DNA of 64,000 nt, taken from the NCBI RefSeq assembly GCF_008632955.1, contig NZ_CP043959.1, positions 4,278,001 to 4,342,000 of the forward strand. The letters run 5' to 3'. The stretch is from Streptomyces tendae. Lineage in GTDB: Bacteria > Actinomycetota > Actinomycetes > Streptomycetales > Streptomycetaceae. The notes beneath the pieces were generated by a model that saw nothing but the letters and a program-made list of their open reading frames with translations, ran no database searches and had not been told where the DNA came from. This document shows positions 16,665 through 25,772 of this stretch, piece by piece; positions within the stretch are counted from its first letter, which is position 1; every line of letters starts with the position of its first letter. Position numbers and translations under genes: made by a program.

Positions 16665-17495
16665 TCAGGGGCAGCGGCAGTCGGCGGTCAGCGTGAGGCG
16701 CCAGCGGACCTCGCCCGACGCCGGTACGTGCGCGGCGTCGCCCTCGCGTGCGTCTGCGAGGTCGAAGACCCGCCCCAGCATCGGTTCGACACCCGTGCTG
16801 CGGTAGGGGTGTTCCTCGGGGAAGCCGCCGAGATTGCGCCACAGGGCGACGGACGCCGGCTGTCCGTCGGCCTGGAGGGACAGGGCGAGCCGGTCGGCGG
16901 GGCCGTCGTGGACGCAGACGCGGTCGGTGTCCACGACCGCGCCGACCGCCGTACCGTCGTCCGGTCCGAACCGGTCGAGGCGCAGTCCGTGGGGAGCGGG
17001 CCAGGGGCCTTCCCGCCAGGGCGCGCCGGCGGGCCACGGCTCTGCCAGCAGCGGTGCCGCCTCGGGGTGGAGGCGGGTGGGCGCGCCGGGGGTCATGTGC
17101 AGGACCGCCCCGTCCGACAGGGCGAGCAGGGCGTGGGCCGCCCAGACGAACCGGAAGCCGGCGTCGGCGGCCAGGGTGTAGTTGGCCTCGGCGACGTCAC
17201 CGGTGACCCGGATACGGCGGGTCAGGGTGAAGCGTTCGCAGTCCACCCGGTCGGTGTCCCCGTCCCGGTGCCAGCGGCGGGTCCAGGCGTCCCCGTGGTC
17301 GGGGGTGCCGCGGACGGTGGGGACGCACTCCTCGAGGCCGCCCGCGTCCACGAACGCGTCTCCCGGGGTGACGGCCGCGCGTGCGGGTGTCTCGCGGCGC
17401 CACAGCCATTCCCGGCCGCCCGCCTTCAGGGACGTCCAGCGTCCGCCCCGCTCCAGGTCGGTGGTGATGCTCGGTGGCGTGCTCGGCCGTGGCAT
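16665..17495 (-). CDS. Aldose-1-epimerase-like (galactose mutarotase superfamily) protein
   Basis: Protein of 276 aa from the ATG at 17495, which lies 2 bases after the dehydratase stop with GGAG inside the upstream gene. It is beta-rich: RGGRWTSLKAGGREWLWRR near the start, AGGLEECVPTVRG in the middle, and FRFVWAAHALLALSDGAVL and ALWRNLGGFPEEHPYRSTGVEPMLG later. This pattern (early GGRW, mid ECVP, late N-GG and EP) fits carbohydrate-binding mutarotase-fold proteins, but the classical catalytic His/Glu arrangement is not obvious. It may interconvert sugar anomers before oxidation. Family call moderate, role inferred from the operon. Confidence 0.6.
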   Translation of the reverse strand: MPRPSTPPSITTDLERGGRWTSLKAGGREWLWRRETPARAAVTPGDAFVDAGGLEECVPTVRGTPDHGDAWTRRWHRDGDTDRVDCERFTLTRRIRVTGDVAEANYTLAADAGFRFVWAAHALLALSDGAVLHMTPGAPTRLHPEAAPLLAEPWPAGAPWREGPWPAPHGLRLDRFGPDDGTAVGAVVDTDRVCVHDGPADRLALSLQADGQPASVALWRNLGGFPEEHPYRSTGVEPMLGRVFDLADAREGDAAHVPASGEVRWRLTLTADCRCP

Positions 17496-17497
17496 GC

Positions 17498-18643
17498 TCA
17501 CCACTCCGCGAAGGAGCCGTCCGCGTGACGCCACACGGGGTTGCGCCAGGCGTGTCCGGCGCGGTCGGCGGCGCGTACGGCGGCCTCGTCGACGCTCACG
17601 CCGAGGCCGGGGCGGTCGCCGCGCAGGGCGTTCCCGGCGACGAAACGGAAGGGCTCGGGGTCGACGACGTACGACAGGAGGTCGGCGTCCTTGTTGTAGT
17701 GGATGCCCCGGCTCTGCTCCTGGATGAGGAAGTTCGGTGTGGCGAAGGCGACCTGGAGACTTGCGGCCAGGGCGATCGGGCCGAGCGGACAGTGCGGGGC
17801 GAGCAGGGCGCCGTAGGTTTCCGCGAGGGTCGCGATGCGGTGCACCTCGGATATGCCGCCCGCGTGGGAGAGGTCGGGCTGGGCGACGGCGACCCCGGCG
17901 TTCAGGACGGGCAGGAACTCCCCGCGGGAGTAGAGACGTTCGCCGGTGGCCAGCGGCACCGGGCTCGCGGCGACCAGGCCGGGCAGCAGGTGGCTCTGTT
18001 CGGGGACGACGGGCTCCTCGACGAACAGCGGGTGCAGGGCTGCGAGTTCGGTGAGGACGCGGCGGGCCGCCGCCGCGGTGAAGCGGCCGTGGAAGTCGAC
18101 GGCGACATCGCGGTCCGGACCCAGGACCTCGCGGGCGGCGGCCACCCGGGCGACCACGGCCGCGGTCTCGGCGGCGGTCGTGAGCGGGGAGGTGGCGCCT
18201 GCGGCGTTCATCTTCACCGCCGTGAAACCGGCCTCGACCTGGGCGCTGATCTGCTCACGCAGCCCGGCCGGTTCGTCGCCGCCCACCCAGGCGTAGACCC
18301 GGACGGTGTCCCGGACGGGGCCGCCCAGCAGGGCGTGCACGGGGGCGCCGTAGGCCTGGCCGGCGATGTCCCACAGGGCCTGGTCGAGTCCGGCTACGGC
18401 GCTGGAGAGCACCGGACCGCCGCGGTAGAAGCCGCCCTTGGTCAGCACCTGCCAGTGGTCCTGGATGCGCAGCGGATCCTGGCCGAGGAGGTGTTCGGAC
18501 AGGACGTCGACGGCGCTGCGCACCACCTCGGCGCGGCCCTCGACGACGGGCTCGCCCCAGCCGACGAGTCCGTCGTCGGTCTCCACCCGGCAGAACAGCC
18601 AGCGCGGCGGGACCAGGAACGTTTCTATGCGGGCGATCTTCAC
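17498..18643 (-). CDS. dgoD: D-galactonate dehydratase, enolase superfamily
   Basis: Dehydrates D-galactonate to 2-keto-3-deoxygalactonate. At 381 aa it is the usual DgoD length and keeps the DgoD-specific pattern across its length: MKI start, PPRW, GWGEP, GGFYRGGP, WVGGD and a WRNPVWRH end. The metal ligands Asp183, Glu209 and Glu235 (DFHGR, VEEPV, TGERL) and the catalytic histidines His185 and His284 (APHCPLGPIAL) fall where the E. coli enzyme has them. GTG start at 18643 overlaps the regulator stop (GTGA). This is the best-identified gene of the operon and fixes the pathway as galactonate catabolism. Confidence 0.95.
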   Translation of the reverse strand: MKIARIETFLVPPRWLFCRVETDDGLVGWGEPVVEGRAEVVRSAVDVLSEHLLGQDPLRIQDHWQVLTKGGFYRGGPVLSSAVAGLDQALWDIAGQAYGAPVHALLGGPVRDTVRVYAWVGGDEPAGLREQISAQVEAGFTAVKMNAAGATSPLTTAAETAAVVARVAAAREVLGPDRDVAVDFHGRFTAAAARRVLTELAALHPLFVEEPVVPEQSHLLPGLVAASPVPLATGERLYSRGEFLPVLNAGVAVAQPDLSHAGGISEVHRIATLAETYGALLAPHCPLGPIALAASLQVAFATPNFLIQEQSRGIHYNKDADLLSYVVDPEPFRFVAGNALRGDRPGLGVSVDEAAVRAADRAGHAWRNPVWRHADGSFAEW

Positions 18644-19377
18644 TGCGGGCCGGGGCCTTTCGTCTCGTCGTCGCCGTCGACGCGTTCCAGGTCGCGGCCG
18701 GCCTGGTCGAGCAGGGCCCGCATGGCGGCCTCGGCGGCGTCGGGGTCCTGCTCGCGCACGGCGTCCAGGACGGCCCGGTGGGCCGGCACGGGGTTCTCGC
18801 CGTGCGGGGAGCTGTGCACGATCCGGTCGCGGTGGGCGAGGCCCGACTCGATGACCATCTCCATGCGTTCGAGCAGTTCGTTGTGGGTGGACTTCAGCAG
18901 GGCCCGGTGGAAGGCGAGGTCGGCCTCCACGGCGTGGCCGGCGTCGCTGTCGTCCTCCCCCATCGCCCCCAGGGCGTCGTCCAGGGCGGCGAGGTCGTCG
19001 GCGGTGCGCCGCTCGGCGGCGAGCCGGACGGCGGCCGGTTCGATGATGGCGCGCACCTCGGCGAGGTTGCGCAGCAGCGCGCGGTCGGCCTCCGTGGTCC
19101 GGCCGCCCTCGAACTGCCAGCGCAGCACGTCGGCGTCGAGAAGGTTCCAGTCGCCGCGCGCCCGCACGAAGGTGCCGCGCTTCTGGCGGGCGTCGACCAT
19201 TCCCTTGGCGGCGAGGACCTTCAGCGACTCACGCAACGCGGTGAGGCTGACGTCGAGTTCGCTCTGCAGTGCCACCAGGTCGAGCGTGGCGCCTTCGGGG
19301 ATCTCCCCACCCAGGATACGGCGGGCCAGGGCTTCCACGGTCTGGCCGTGCACACCACGACGGGCGTAGGGCGTCAT
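18640..19377 (-). CDS. GntR-family regulator, FadR subfamily
   Basis: Transcriptional regulator of 245 aa. The N-terminal GntR winged helix covers about residues 8-75 (HGQTVEALARRILGGEIPEG, LDVSLTALRESLKVLAAKGM, KRGTFV). The C-terminal all-helical FCD domain contains the metal/effector residues typical of the subfamily (LAFHRALLKSTHNE, PAHRAVLDAV). DgoR-type regulators of galactonate genes belong to this subfamily. The ATG at 19377 has AAAGG upstream; the gene lies inside the operon between the sugar dehydrogenase and dgoD. It probably senses a sugar acid and controls the operon, possibly via the AT-rich boxes at 25547-25789. Confidence 0.9.
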   Translation of the reverse strand: MTPYARRGVHGQTVEALARRILGGEIPEGATLDLVALQSELDVSLTALRESLKVLAAKGMVDARQKRGTFVRARGDWNLLDADVLRWQFEGGRTTEADRALLRNLAEVRAIIEPAAVRLAAERRTADDLAALDDALGAMGEDDSDAGHAVEADLAFHRALLKSTHNELLERMEMVIESGLAHRDRIVHSSPHGENPVPAHRAVLDAVREQDPDAAEAAMRALLDQAGRDLERVDGDDETKGPGPQ

Positions 19378-19417
19378 GTCGGAGAGCCTTTCTGCTGCGG
19401 GGAACGGTCGGTGGTGG

Positions 19418-20191
19418 TCATGCGGAGGCCTTGACGACGCTCCACCCGCCGTCGACCAGGAGGTGCGAGCCGGTGATGAAGGAGGCGTCGTCGCTGCCGA
19501 GGAACGCGATGGCGGCGGCGACCTCCCCGGGGGTGCCGAAGCGGCGTGCGGCGGTCCCGGCGACGCTCCGTTCGCGCTCCTCGGCGGGGACCCTGTCCCA
19601 CGCCGCCGTGAGGATCGGTCCGGGCAGTACTGCGTTGACACGCACCTCGGGTCCGTACTCCACGGCGAGCTGCCCGCACAGGGAGAGCAGCGCGCCCTTC
19701 GAGGCGGCGTAGGCGGGGTGGCCGGGGATGCCGGCGTGGGCGTGGACGGAGGAGGTCAGCACCACCGCGCCCTGCCGTTCCCGCAGGTCGGGCAGGACGG
19801 CTCGGAAGCCCAGGAAGCTGCCGGTGACGTTGACGGACAGCTGCCGCTGCCAGGAGTCGAGGGTGAGTTCGTGCGCGGGGGCGACGTCGACGGTGTAGGC
19901 GTTGCCGACCAGGAGGTCGACCGGGCCGAAGGCGTGCGCGACGTCCAGCACACGCTCCCAGTCGGCCTCGGCGGAGACGTCGGCGCGTACGAACGCCGCC
20001 CGGCCGCCTGCCTCCGTGATGCGGGCGGCGACGGCCTCACCGGCCGGTGCGGCGACGTCGGCGAGCACGACGGCGGCTCCTTCCCGCGCCAGGCGTTCGG
20101 CCGTGGCGGCTCCGATGCCGGAGGCGGCTCCGGTCACCACGGCGGTGCGGCCGTGGTAGCGGGTGCCGTGACGTCGTGCTGGCTGGTCCAT
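19418..20191 (-). CDS. SDR-family sugar (galactose/glucose) 1-dehydrogenase candidate
   Basis: Classical SDR of 257 aa. TGAASGIGAA is the cofactor motif near residue 20; an aspartate at the end of beta 2 (LADVAA) suggests NAD preference. The catalytic set is Ser (LTSSVHAHA), Tyr and Lys (YAASKGALL), and the end SDDASFITGSHLLVDGG is typical. The usual NNAG is changed to GNAY. The operon context (lactonase, galactonate dehydratase, KDGal kinase, aldolase) makes oxidation of D-galactose to galactonolactone the likely reaction. The SDR family alone does not prove the substrate. The ATG at 20191 lies 76 bases after the alpha-galactosidase stop. Confidence 0.85.
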   Translation of the reverse strand: MDQPARRHGTRYHGRTAVVTGAASGIGAATAERLAREGAAVVLADVAAPAGEAVAARITEAGGRAAFVRADVSAEADWERVLDVAHAFGPVDLLVGNAYTVDVAPAHELTLDSWQRQLSVNVTGSFLGFRAVLPDLRERQGAVVLTSSVHAHAGIPGHPAYAASKGALLSLCGQLAVEYGPEVRVNAVLPGPILTAAWDRVPAEERERSVAGTAARRFGTPGEVAAAIAFLGSDDASFITGSHLLVDGGWSVVKASA

Positions 20192-20267
20192 CGTGGGGTC
20201 GGGCTCCTTCGCGGATTCGGGCGGTGGGTGTCGGGGGGTGTGCTGGCAACGTACGTGGCGGACCGGC

Positions 20268-22364
20268 CTAGTGCCGTGTCAGGACCACCAGTTCGGCGTC
20301 GTGGCCGGCGCTCCACGCGAACGGCAGACCGTAGTGGAGCAGATGGGCTCCGCCGTACGTGGTGCCGGTGCGTGTGTCGCGGTAGCGGGCGTGGGGATCG
20401 AGGGCGCGCAGCCGCAGCCTGGCCGGGCGGCCGGGGACGAGCGGGGCGCCGTCGAGCCGTCCGGTGCCGAACGCGGCGACGACGGTGCGGTCCCCGTCCG
20501 GGGCGTCGTACTGGATGCCGCAGGCAGGGTCGTCCGGCGTGGCCAGGAGGCGGGCCTCCCCGTGGTGGACGACGTCCCGCACCTCCTTGTAGCGGGCGAT
20601 CCACCGGGCCGCTTCCGCGCGTTGCTCCGGGCCCCAGGTGCGCAGGTCCGCGCCGATGCCGAGCACGCCGCACAGGGCGGTGACGAAGCGGAAGGCGAGG
20701 CTGCGCGGGCGCGGGTCGAACAGACCGGGCGCGTCGGTGACCCAGGAGCTCATGACGTGCGGGGCGTGGGCGTGCAGGAAGCCGAACTGGATCCGCAGCC
20801 GGTCCAGGGGGGCGGTGTTGTCGCTGGGCCAGACGACGTCGGTGCGGGCGAGGGTGGCGTGGTCGACGCGTCCGCCGCCGCCCGCGCAGCCCTCGACGGT
20901 GACGTGCGGGTGAGCCGTGCGGAGGTGATCGAGGACGCGGAGGTATCCGGTGACGTGCGCGGCGTCCAGGTCGAGCCGGTCGGCGGGGCCGGAGCCGGGG
21001 CGGCCGCGTTCGGTGGGCGGGCGGTTCATGTCCCACTTGAGGTAGCTGATGTCGTAGGCCGTCAGCAGCCGGTCGAGGGTGCCGGTGACGAATTCCTGCA
21101 CGTCCGCGCGGCCGAGGTCCAGCAGGAGCTGGTTGCGGACCAGGCGGGCGGGGCGGTCCTCGATGCGGTACACCCACTCGGGGTGTTCGGCGTGCAGGCG
21201 GCTGCCCGGGCTGACCGCCTCGGGCTCCACCCACAGGCCGAAGTCCAGTCCGAGGGCGCGCACGTCCGCCACGAACCGGTCGAAGCCCTCCGGGAACGCC
21301 TTCGGGTCCGGGTACCAGTCGCCGAGGCCGCCGGTGTCGTCGTCGCGTCCGGTGAACCAGCCGTCGTCGACGACGAAGAGTTCCGCGCCGATGCCGGCGG
21401 CGGCCTCCGCCAGTTCGAGCTGTCCGGCGGCGTCGACGTCGAAGCCGGTGGCCTCCCAGGAGTTGTAGAGCACCTTGCGGGTGCGGTGGAGGCGTTCACC
21501 GCTGAGCCGGCGTTCGTAGCGGTGCTGGACGCGGGACAGTCCGTCGAGTCCCTCGGGGCTGAACGCGCACGCCAGCCGGGGGGTGGTGAGGGTGTCGCCG
21601 GGGGCGAGCGGCACCGCCCCCTCGTGCGGGACGCGTCCGGCGCGGACGCGGACGGCTCCGCCCGGTTCGGCCTCGGCGGTGATGTGCCAGTTGCCCGGCC
21701 ACTCAAGGGCCACGCCGTACGCGGGTGCCGGGCCGTCCTGCGGTGCGGTGCGGTCCTGCACGGCGAGCCAGGGCGCGTAGGCGTGTCCGGGCACTCCCTG
21801 GACGCTGCCCATGGTGAACGTGCCCCGGGTCAGGTCGAGCTGAGTGAGCTGGAACTCCTGCGACCACTGGCCGGTGAGGTAGGTCAGTCGCACCCCGTCG
21901 GCCGCGGGGACGTTGACGGCGGCCGAGTCGAAGCGCTCCAGGCGCAGCGGCTCGTCACCGGTGCACGTGTGCTCGGTCCAGCGCAGTACGACGTCGGTGC
22001 CCGGGACGGTGGCGTAGCACAGGACCGTGCGCAGTCCGAGGACGTTGTCGGTGAAGGCCAGCCGCAGCGAGCCCTCCCCCTCTTCGGCGCCGGAGAACTC
22101 CCACCACACCCCGCGCTCACCGCCGGGGCGGGAGGCCACGAGGTCGGACCCGGTGAACGGGCGCATCCCGTACGGCAGATACTCGGCCGGTGCCGCGTCG
22201 GCGGGGGTGAGGAAGTGGGTGCGCCGGGACCAGTCGAGGGCGGACGGGCCGTCCTCGCAGCCGTGCGGGCCCCAGGCGTCGAGTTCGGCCCACGGGCCGT
22301 CCGGGGAGAGCCGGACGGTGTAGCTCGTACGGTCGGTGCGCAAGGTCCAGCGTTGTTCGGTCAC
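20268..22364 (-). CDS. GH36 alpha-galactosidase (cytoplasmic)
   Basis: Glycoside hydrolase family 36, 698 aa, the normal full length. The order is an N-terminal beta-supersandwich (1-295), the barrel beginning at NSWEAT (301-306), FVVDDGWFTGRDDD, the nucleophile Asp445 in KWDMN, the CAGGGGR segment (493-499), the acid/base Asp515 in WPSDN, and a C-terminal beta-domain. There is no signal peptide, so it hydrolyses imported alpha-galactosides such as melibiose or raffinose-type sugars inside the cell. The GTG start (22364) overlaps the permease stop (GTGA). It couples transport directly to the galactose oxidation genes downstream. Confidence 0.95.
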   Translation of the reverse strand: MTEQRWTLRTDRTSYTVRLSPDGPWAELDAWGPHGCEDGPSALDWSRRTHFLTPADAAPAEYLPYGMRPFTGSDLVASRPGGERGVWWEFSGAEEGEGSLRLAFTDNVLGLRTVLCYATVPGTDVVLRWTEHTCTGDEPLRLERFDSAAVNVPAADGVRLTYLTGQWSQEFQLTQLDLTRGTFTMGSVQGVPGHAYAPWLAVQDRTAPQDGPAPAYGVALEWPGNWHITAEAEPGGAVRVRAGRVPHEGAVPLAPGDTLTTPRLACAFSPEGLDGLSRVQHRYERRLSGERLHRTRKVLYNSWEATGFDVDAAGQLELAEAAAGIGAELFVVDDGWFTGRDDDTGGLGDWYPDPKAFPEGFDRFVADVRALGLDFGLWVEPEAVSPGSRLHAEHPEWVYRIEDRPARLVRNQLLLDLGRADVQEFVTGTLDRLLTAYDISYLKWDMNRPPTERGRPGSGPADRLDLDAAHVTGYLRVLDHLRTAHPHVTVEGCAGGGGRVDHATLARTDVVWPSDNTAPLDRLRIQFGFLHAHAPHVMSSWVTDAPGLFDPRPRSLAFRFVTALCGVLGIGADLRTWGPEQRAEAARWIARYKEVRDVVHHGEARLLATPDDPACGIQYDAPDGDRTVVAAFGTGRLDGAPLVPGRPARLRLRALDPHARYRDTRTGTTYGGAHLLHYGLPFAWSAGHDAELVVLTRH

Positions 22365-23215
22365 TTGACCGCTCCGAGGTTGAGGCCGGCCACGAAGTGC
22401 CGCTGGAAGCGCAGGAACACGGCGACGGTGGGCGCGGCGGCGATGACGGATCCGGCGGCGATGACGTTCCACATGGAGACGTACTGGCCCTGGAGTCCGA
22501 TGAGGGCGGCGGTGATGGGCATCTTGGTGTCGCTGCGCAGCACCGTGATGGCCCACAGCAGGTCGTTGAAGATCCAGGTGAAGGACAGGGCGCTGAGGGC
22601 GGCCAGGGCGGGGCGGGTGAGCGGCAGGATGATCCGCCAGAAGATCTGCCAGGGCCCGGCGCCGTCGACGACGGCCGCCTGCTGGATCTCTGCGGGTATG
22701 GCACGCATGAAACCGTGCAGGACGAAGACGTAGAAGCCGACACCGAAGCCGATCTGCACGCCGATCAGGGCGGGCAGGGTGTCGTAGACGCCCATCATTT
22801 CGCTGAGCTTGGACACCGGGATGAGCAGGATCTGCGGCGGGAGCAGGTTGCCGCCGAGCATGAGCAGCAACACCGATCGCCTGAAGGGCAGTTCGTAACG
22901 GCTGAGGGCGAAGGCGGCCATGGCGGCGAGTGCCAGGGTCGCCAGCACGGCCGGGATCGTGACCAGCAGGCTGTTGATCAGCGCGCGCTGCTGGCCGCCG
23001 TCGACCCAGGCCTGGGTGAAGTTGTCGAGGGTGAAGGAGTGCGGCCAACTGCCCAAGCCGTGGGCGGCGATGTCGTCGAAGGTGCGCGCGCTGGTCACCA
23101 GGACCAGGGCGATGGGCAGCAGCCACAGCACGGCCAGTGTTCCCGCGCCGAGGTGGAACCCGGCGGTGGCGGCACGCCGGCGCAGCGGCGCCGACGGGGT
23201 GGGTGGGGTCGCCAT
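22361..23215 (-). CDS. Sugar ABC transporter permease, MalG type
   Basis: Inner-membrane permease, 284 aa, with six predicted helices. The first runs FHLGAGTLAVLWLLPIALVL. The cytoplasmic EAA loop (EIQQAAVVDGAGPWQIFWRI) contacts the ATPase, and the MalG-type C-terminus is GLNLGAVK. The ATG at 23215 shares one base with the stop of the partner permease (TGATG). As usual for Streptomyces sugar importers, no ATPase gene is present; the shared MsiK-type ATPase encoded elsewhere would energise it. Part of an alpha-galactoside importer by context. Confidence 0.93.
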   Translation of the reverse strand: MATPPTPSAPLRRRAATAGFHLGAGTLAVLWLLPIALVLVTSARTFDDIAAHGLGSWPHSFTLDNFTQAWVDGGQQRALINSLLVTIPAVLATLALAAMAAFALSRYELPFRRSVLLLMLGGNLLPPQILLIPVSKLSEMMGVYDTLPALIGVQIGFGVGFYVFVLHGFMRAIPAEIQQAAVVDGAGPWQIFWRIILPLTRPALAALSALSFTWIFNDLLWAITVLRSDTKMPITAALIGLQGQYVSMWNVIAAGSVIAAAPTVAVFLRFQRHFVAGLNLGAVK

Positions 23216-24153
23216 CAGTCGGCCTCCCGGAAGGCGCGGACGAGATAGGAGGCGATGACGCCGAAGGCGAGGACGAAGATGACGACGGCCAGGGCGGATC
23301 CGTAGCCGAGGCGCAGGGACTGGAAGGCGGTGGAGTACATGTAGGTGCTCAGCAGCTCGGACGAGTGGTAGGGGCCGCCGCGGGTCAGCGACCACACGAC
23401 GTCGAAGGAACGCAGCGAGTCGATGACGATGACGGACAGGACGACGGCGTTGACGCTGCGCAGCTGGGGCAGGGTGACGTGCCGGAAGCGCTGCCAGGGG
23501 CCGGCGCCGTCGACCTTGGCGGCCTCGTACAGGGCGGGGTCGATGCCCTTGAGACCGGCCAGGTACAGCACCATCACGTAACCGATCTGGCGCCAGAGGG
23601 CGGGCACGATCACCGCGTAGAGGGCGGTGTCCTGGTCGGCGAGCCAGGCGTGGCGCAGACTGTCCAGTCCCACCGACGAGAGGACCTGGTTGAGGACGCC
23701 GTCGGGCTGGTAGATCGCCTGCCAGACGAGGGCGGTGGCGACCAGGGAGAAGACCACGGGCAGGAACAGGGCGGCCCGGTAGAAGCCGATGCCGCGGCGC
23801 TCCTGCTGGAGCAGCAGCGCGGTGGCCAGGCCCAGGACCGCGGACAGTCCGCCGAAGAGGACCAGCCAGAGCACGGTGTGCCAGGTCGCGCTGCGGAAGG
23901 TGTCGTCGCCCGCCATCTCCCGGAAGTTGTCCAGGCCGACGAAGGTGGGCGCGGACACGCCGTCCCAGTCGGTCAGGGCCAGGTAGAAGCCCTGGAGCGC
24001 GGGCCAGAACACCCACAGGGCCTCGGCGAGCAGCGGGATCAGGACGAAGGCGAGCACCAGCGGGGGTGTGCGGCGGGCGGCCCCCCGGCCCCGCTTGCCG
24101 CGGGGCGGCGCGGGGGCCGGGGAGGTGCTCTTGGTCGGGGTCAGCACGGCCAC
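23215..24153 (-). CDS. Sugar ABC transporter permease, MalF type
   Basis: Partner permease of 312 aa. A basic, Pro-rich N-terminus (about 30 residues) precedes six helices beginning LVLAFVLIPLLAEALWVFWP. The EAA loop is ALYEAAKVDGAGPWQRFRHV. The GTG start (24153) lies one base after the binding-protein stop. It forms the heterodimeric channel with the MalG-type protein encoded immediately downstream. The transported sugar is inferred to be an alpha-galactoside from the neighbouring GH36 and GH27 genes. Confidence 0.93.
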   Translation of the reverse strand: MAVLTPTKSTSPAPAPPRGKRGRGAARRTPPLVLAFVLIPLLAEALWVFWPALQGFYLALTDWDGVSAPTFVGLDNFREMAGDDTFRSATWHTVLWLVLFGGLSAVLGLATALLLQQERRGIGFYRAALFLPVVFSLVATALVWQAIYQPDGVLNQVLSSVGLDSLRHAWLADQDTALYAVIVPALWRQIGYVMVLYLAGLKGIDPALYEAAKVDGAGPWQRFRHVTLPQLRSVNAVVLSVIVIDSLRSFDVVWSLTRGGPYHSSELLSTYMYSTAFQSLRLGYGSALAVVIFVLAFGVIASYLVRAFREAD

Positions 24154-24154
24154 G

Positions 24155-25441
24155 TCAGACGTTCCAGATCTTCTCGGCGTCGCGCTGCCACGTGGTGAGG
24201 ACGGAGCCGATGGACTTGGGCTCGGCGATGAAGCGGGTCAGCGCGTTGTCGGCGGTGGGCTGGAGGGCGTCGCTGGAGTCACGGTTGAAGAACTGGGTGA
24301 TCTCGGCCGCCTCCTCGATGTGCTTGCGTCCCTTGACGACCAGCGGGGTGCCGGCGTCCTTGGCGTCCGGGTGGCAGGGCAGGACGGTGCCCGAGGAGCC
24401 CTTGATGTAGATCTCCTGGGCCTCGGCGGTGCCGAGGAAGCGCATCAGGTCGATCACCTCGTCGCGGCGGCCGGTGCGGGCCCCGGCGAAGTAGCCGTCG
24501 GTGGGCGCCTCTTCGGCGAGCGGGACCTTCGGGTCGATGACGGGGAAGCGGAAGAAGTCGATGTCGTCGAGGGCGTCCTTGGGCGCGGCGTCGGCGAAGA
24601 AGGTGCCGATCAGCATCATGGCGCTGCGGCCGTTGAGCATGGAGGTGGAGGCGTCCTGGAAGGCGACGGCGGTGCCGTCCGGGTCGAAGTACGGCAGCAC
24701 CTCCTGCCAGCGGTCGAAGACCCTGCGCACCTCGGGGTCGTCGAAACGGTGCGTGCCGGCGAGGAGTTCGCGGTGGTACCGGGCGCCGTTGATGCGGATG
24801 TTCAGGTAGTCGAACCAGGCCGAGGCGACCCATGCGGTGTTGCCGCCCGCGCCGAGGCCGATGGGGGTGACGCCCTTGCTCTTGAGCTTGTCGCACAGGT
24901 CGAGGAAGTCGTCCCAGGTCTTCGGTTCGCTGACGCCCCACTTGGCGAAGTTCGACTTCCGGTAGAACATGCCCCACCAGTAGTAGGTCGTGGGCACGAA
25001 GACCTTCTTGCCCGAGGTCGCCGTGCAGAGGCCGCTCAACGCCTTGGAGTAGCCGCGCAGTTCGGGTGACGACCAGACCTCGCCGAGGTCGAGCAGCAGG
25101 TCCTTGCGGGCGTAGGCGTCGGCGACGGACCCCGGGTACCAGGTGTAGACGTCCGGCGGGTTGGCCGAGGTGAGGTACGTCGGCAGCTGGGTGCGGAAGG
25201 TCTCGGCGGCGACCGTGTTCAGGCTGACCTCGCCGGTCCCCTTCTTGCCGTACGCGGCCACCAGGTCCTCCATCGCGGCCTTGGCCTGCGGGGCGGACAG
25301 GTTGGACTGGAGGGTCACCGCTCCCCCGGAGGAGCTCTTGCCGGACGAGCCGGAGGTGACGCAGCCGCTGAGCAGGGCGGCCGTGCCGGCGGCGCCGAGC
25401 CCGGCGAGGAAGCGTCGTCGGCTGGGCTGTTGGTTGATCAT
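24155..25441 (-). CDS. Extracellular sugar-binding lipoprotein (family 1)
   Basis: Substrate-binding protein of the sugar importer, 428 aa. The N-terminus has a twin-arginine signal (PSRRRFLAGLG) and lipobox LLSGC, so it is exported and lipid-anchored. A Ser/Gly-rich linker follows, then a family-1 binding fold with PDVYTWYPGS, PTYYWWGMFYRKS, PKTWDDFLDLCDKLKSKG and AGARTGR. Several tryptophans and tyrosines are typical of sugar contacts. The ATG at 25441 has AGGGAG upstream, which decides it over upstream in-frame codons. First gene of the operon; its promoter region is at 25516-25561. Confidence 0.93.
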   Translation of the reverse strand: MINQQPSRRRFLAGLGAAGTAALLSGCVTSGSSGKSSSGGAVTLQSNLSAPQAKAAMEDLVAAYGKKGTGEVSLNTVAAETFRTQLPTYLTSANPPDVYTWYPGSVADAYARKDLLLDLGEVWSSPELRGYSKALSGLCTATSGKKVFVPTTYYWWGMFYRKSNFAKWGVSEPKTWDDFLDLCDKLKSKGVTPIGLGAGGNTAWVASAWFDYLNIRINGARYHRELLAGTHRFDDPEVRRVFDRWQEVLPYFDPDGTAVAFQDASTSMLNGRSAMMLIGTFFADAAPKDALDDIDFFRFPVIDPKVPLAEEAPTDGYFAGARTGRRDEVIDLMRFLGTAEAQEIYIKGSSGTVLPCHPDAKDAGTPLVVKGRKHIEEAAEITQFFNRDSSDALQPTADNALTRFIAEPKSIGSVLTTWQRDAEKIWNV

Positions 25442-25515
25442 GGAGCACTCCCTGGGGGATCCGCGCGGCGGGAGCCGGCCCCCGGTGCGGGCCGGGCGCT
25501 GCTCGCGGCGCATAC

Positions 25516-25561
25516 AGGTTCGCGTGGCGAGCGAGCCACGTCAAGGTTAATTACTAATTAA
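25516..25561 (-). promoter_or_regulatory. Promoter/operator of the alpha-galactoside operon
   Basis: Reading on the minus strand, a -35 TTGACG (25544-25539) and a GAACCT -10-like box (25521-25516) are 17 bases apart. Between them lies a dyad CGTGGC-N6-GCCACG (25523-25540). Two bases upstream of the -35 is a perfect 15-base AT palindrome TTAATTA-C-TAATTAA (25547-25561). The arrangement suggests one regulator at the AT palindrome (or an UP element) and possibly a second at the internal dyad. The remaining spacer to 25950 holds no gene. Confidence 0.5.
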
Positions 25562-25699
25562 TGGAGATTCATGTACCCCGCGGGCGAGAGCGGGGTGGGC
25601 GGCACGGTCGGTCGGCGCCGCCGGAGCGGCCGGAGCCGGCCGAGGATGCCGACCGGTGCCACGGCGAAGACTGTGGCGCCGCACGGAGGCCATGTCAAC

Positions 25700-25717
25700 A
25701 ATTATTCCTAATTAATT
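25700..25717. promoter_or_regulatory. AT-rich box in the middle of the galactoside control region
   Basis: AATTATTCCTAATTAATT in a background above 70% GC. The CCTAATTAA core also occurs, with small changes, in the boxes beside each promoter (CTAATTAA at 25554-25561; TTAATTTAGG on the opposite strand at 25773-25782). It lies about equidistant between the two divergent promoters, as an auxiliary operator for looping would. Confidence 0.4.
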
Positions 25718-25772
25718 TGAGCGGCGGCCGGTGGCGGCCACGCGCCATCCCCACGGCGAGGAGGAGTAACTG

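Noticed and set aside
20268..25441. A missing ATPase as evidence of a broken transporter
   Set aside because: Streptomyces sugar importers normally share one MsiK-type ATPase encoded elsewhere.
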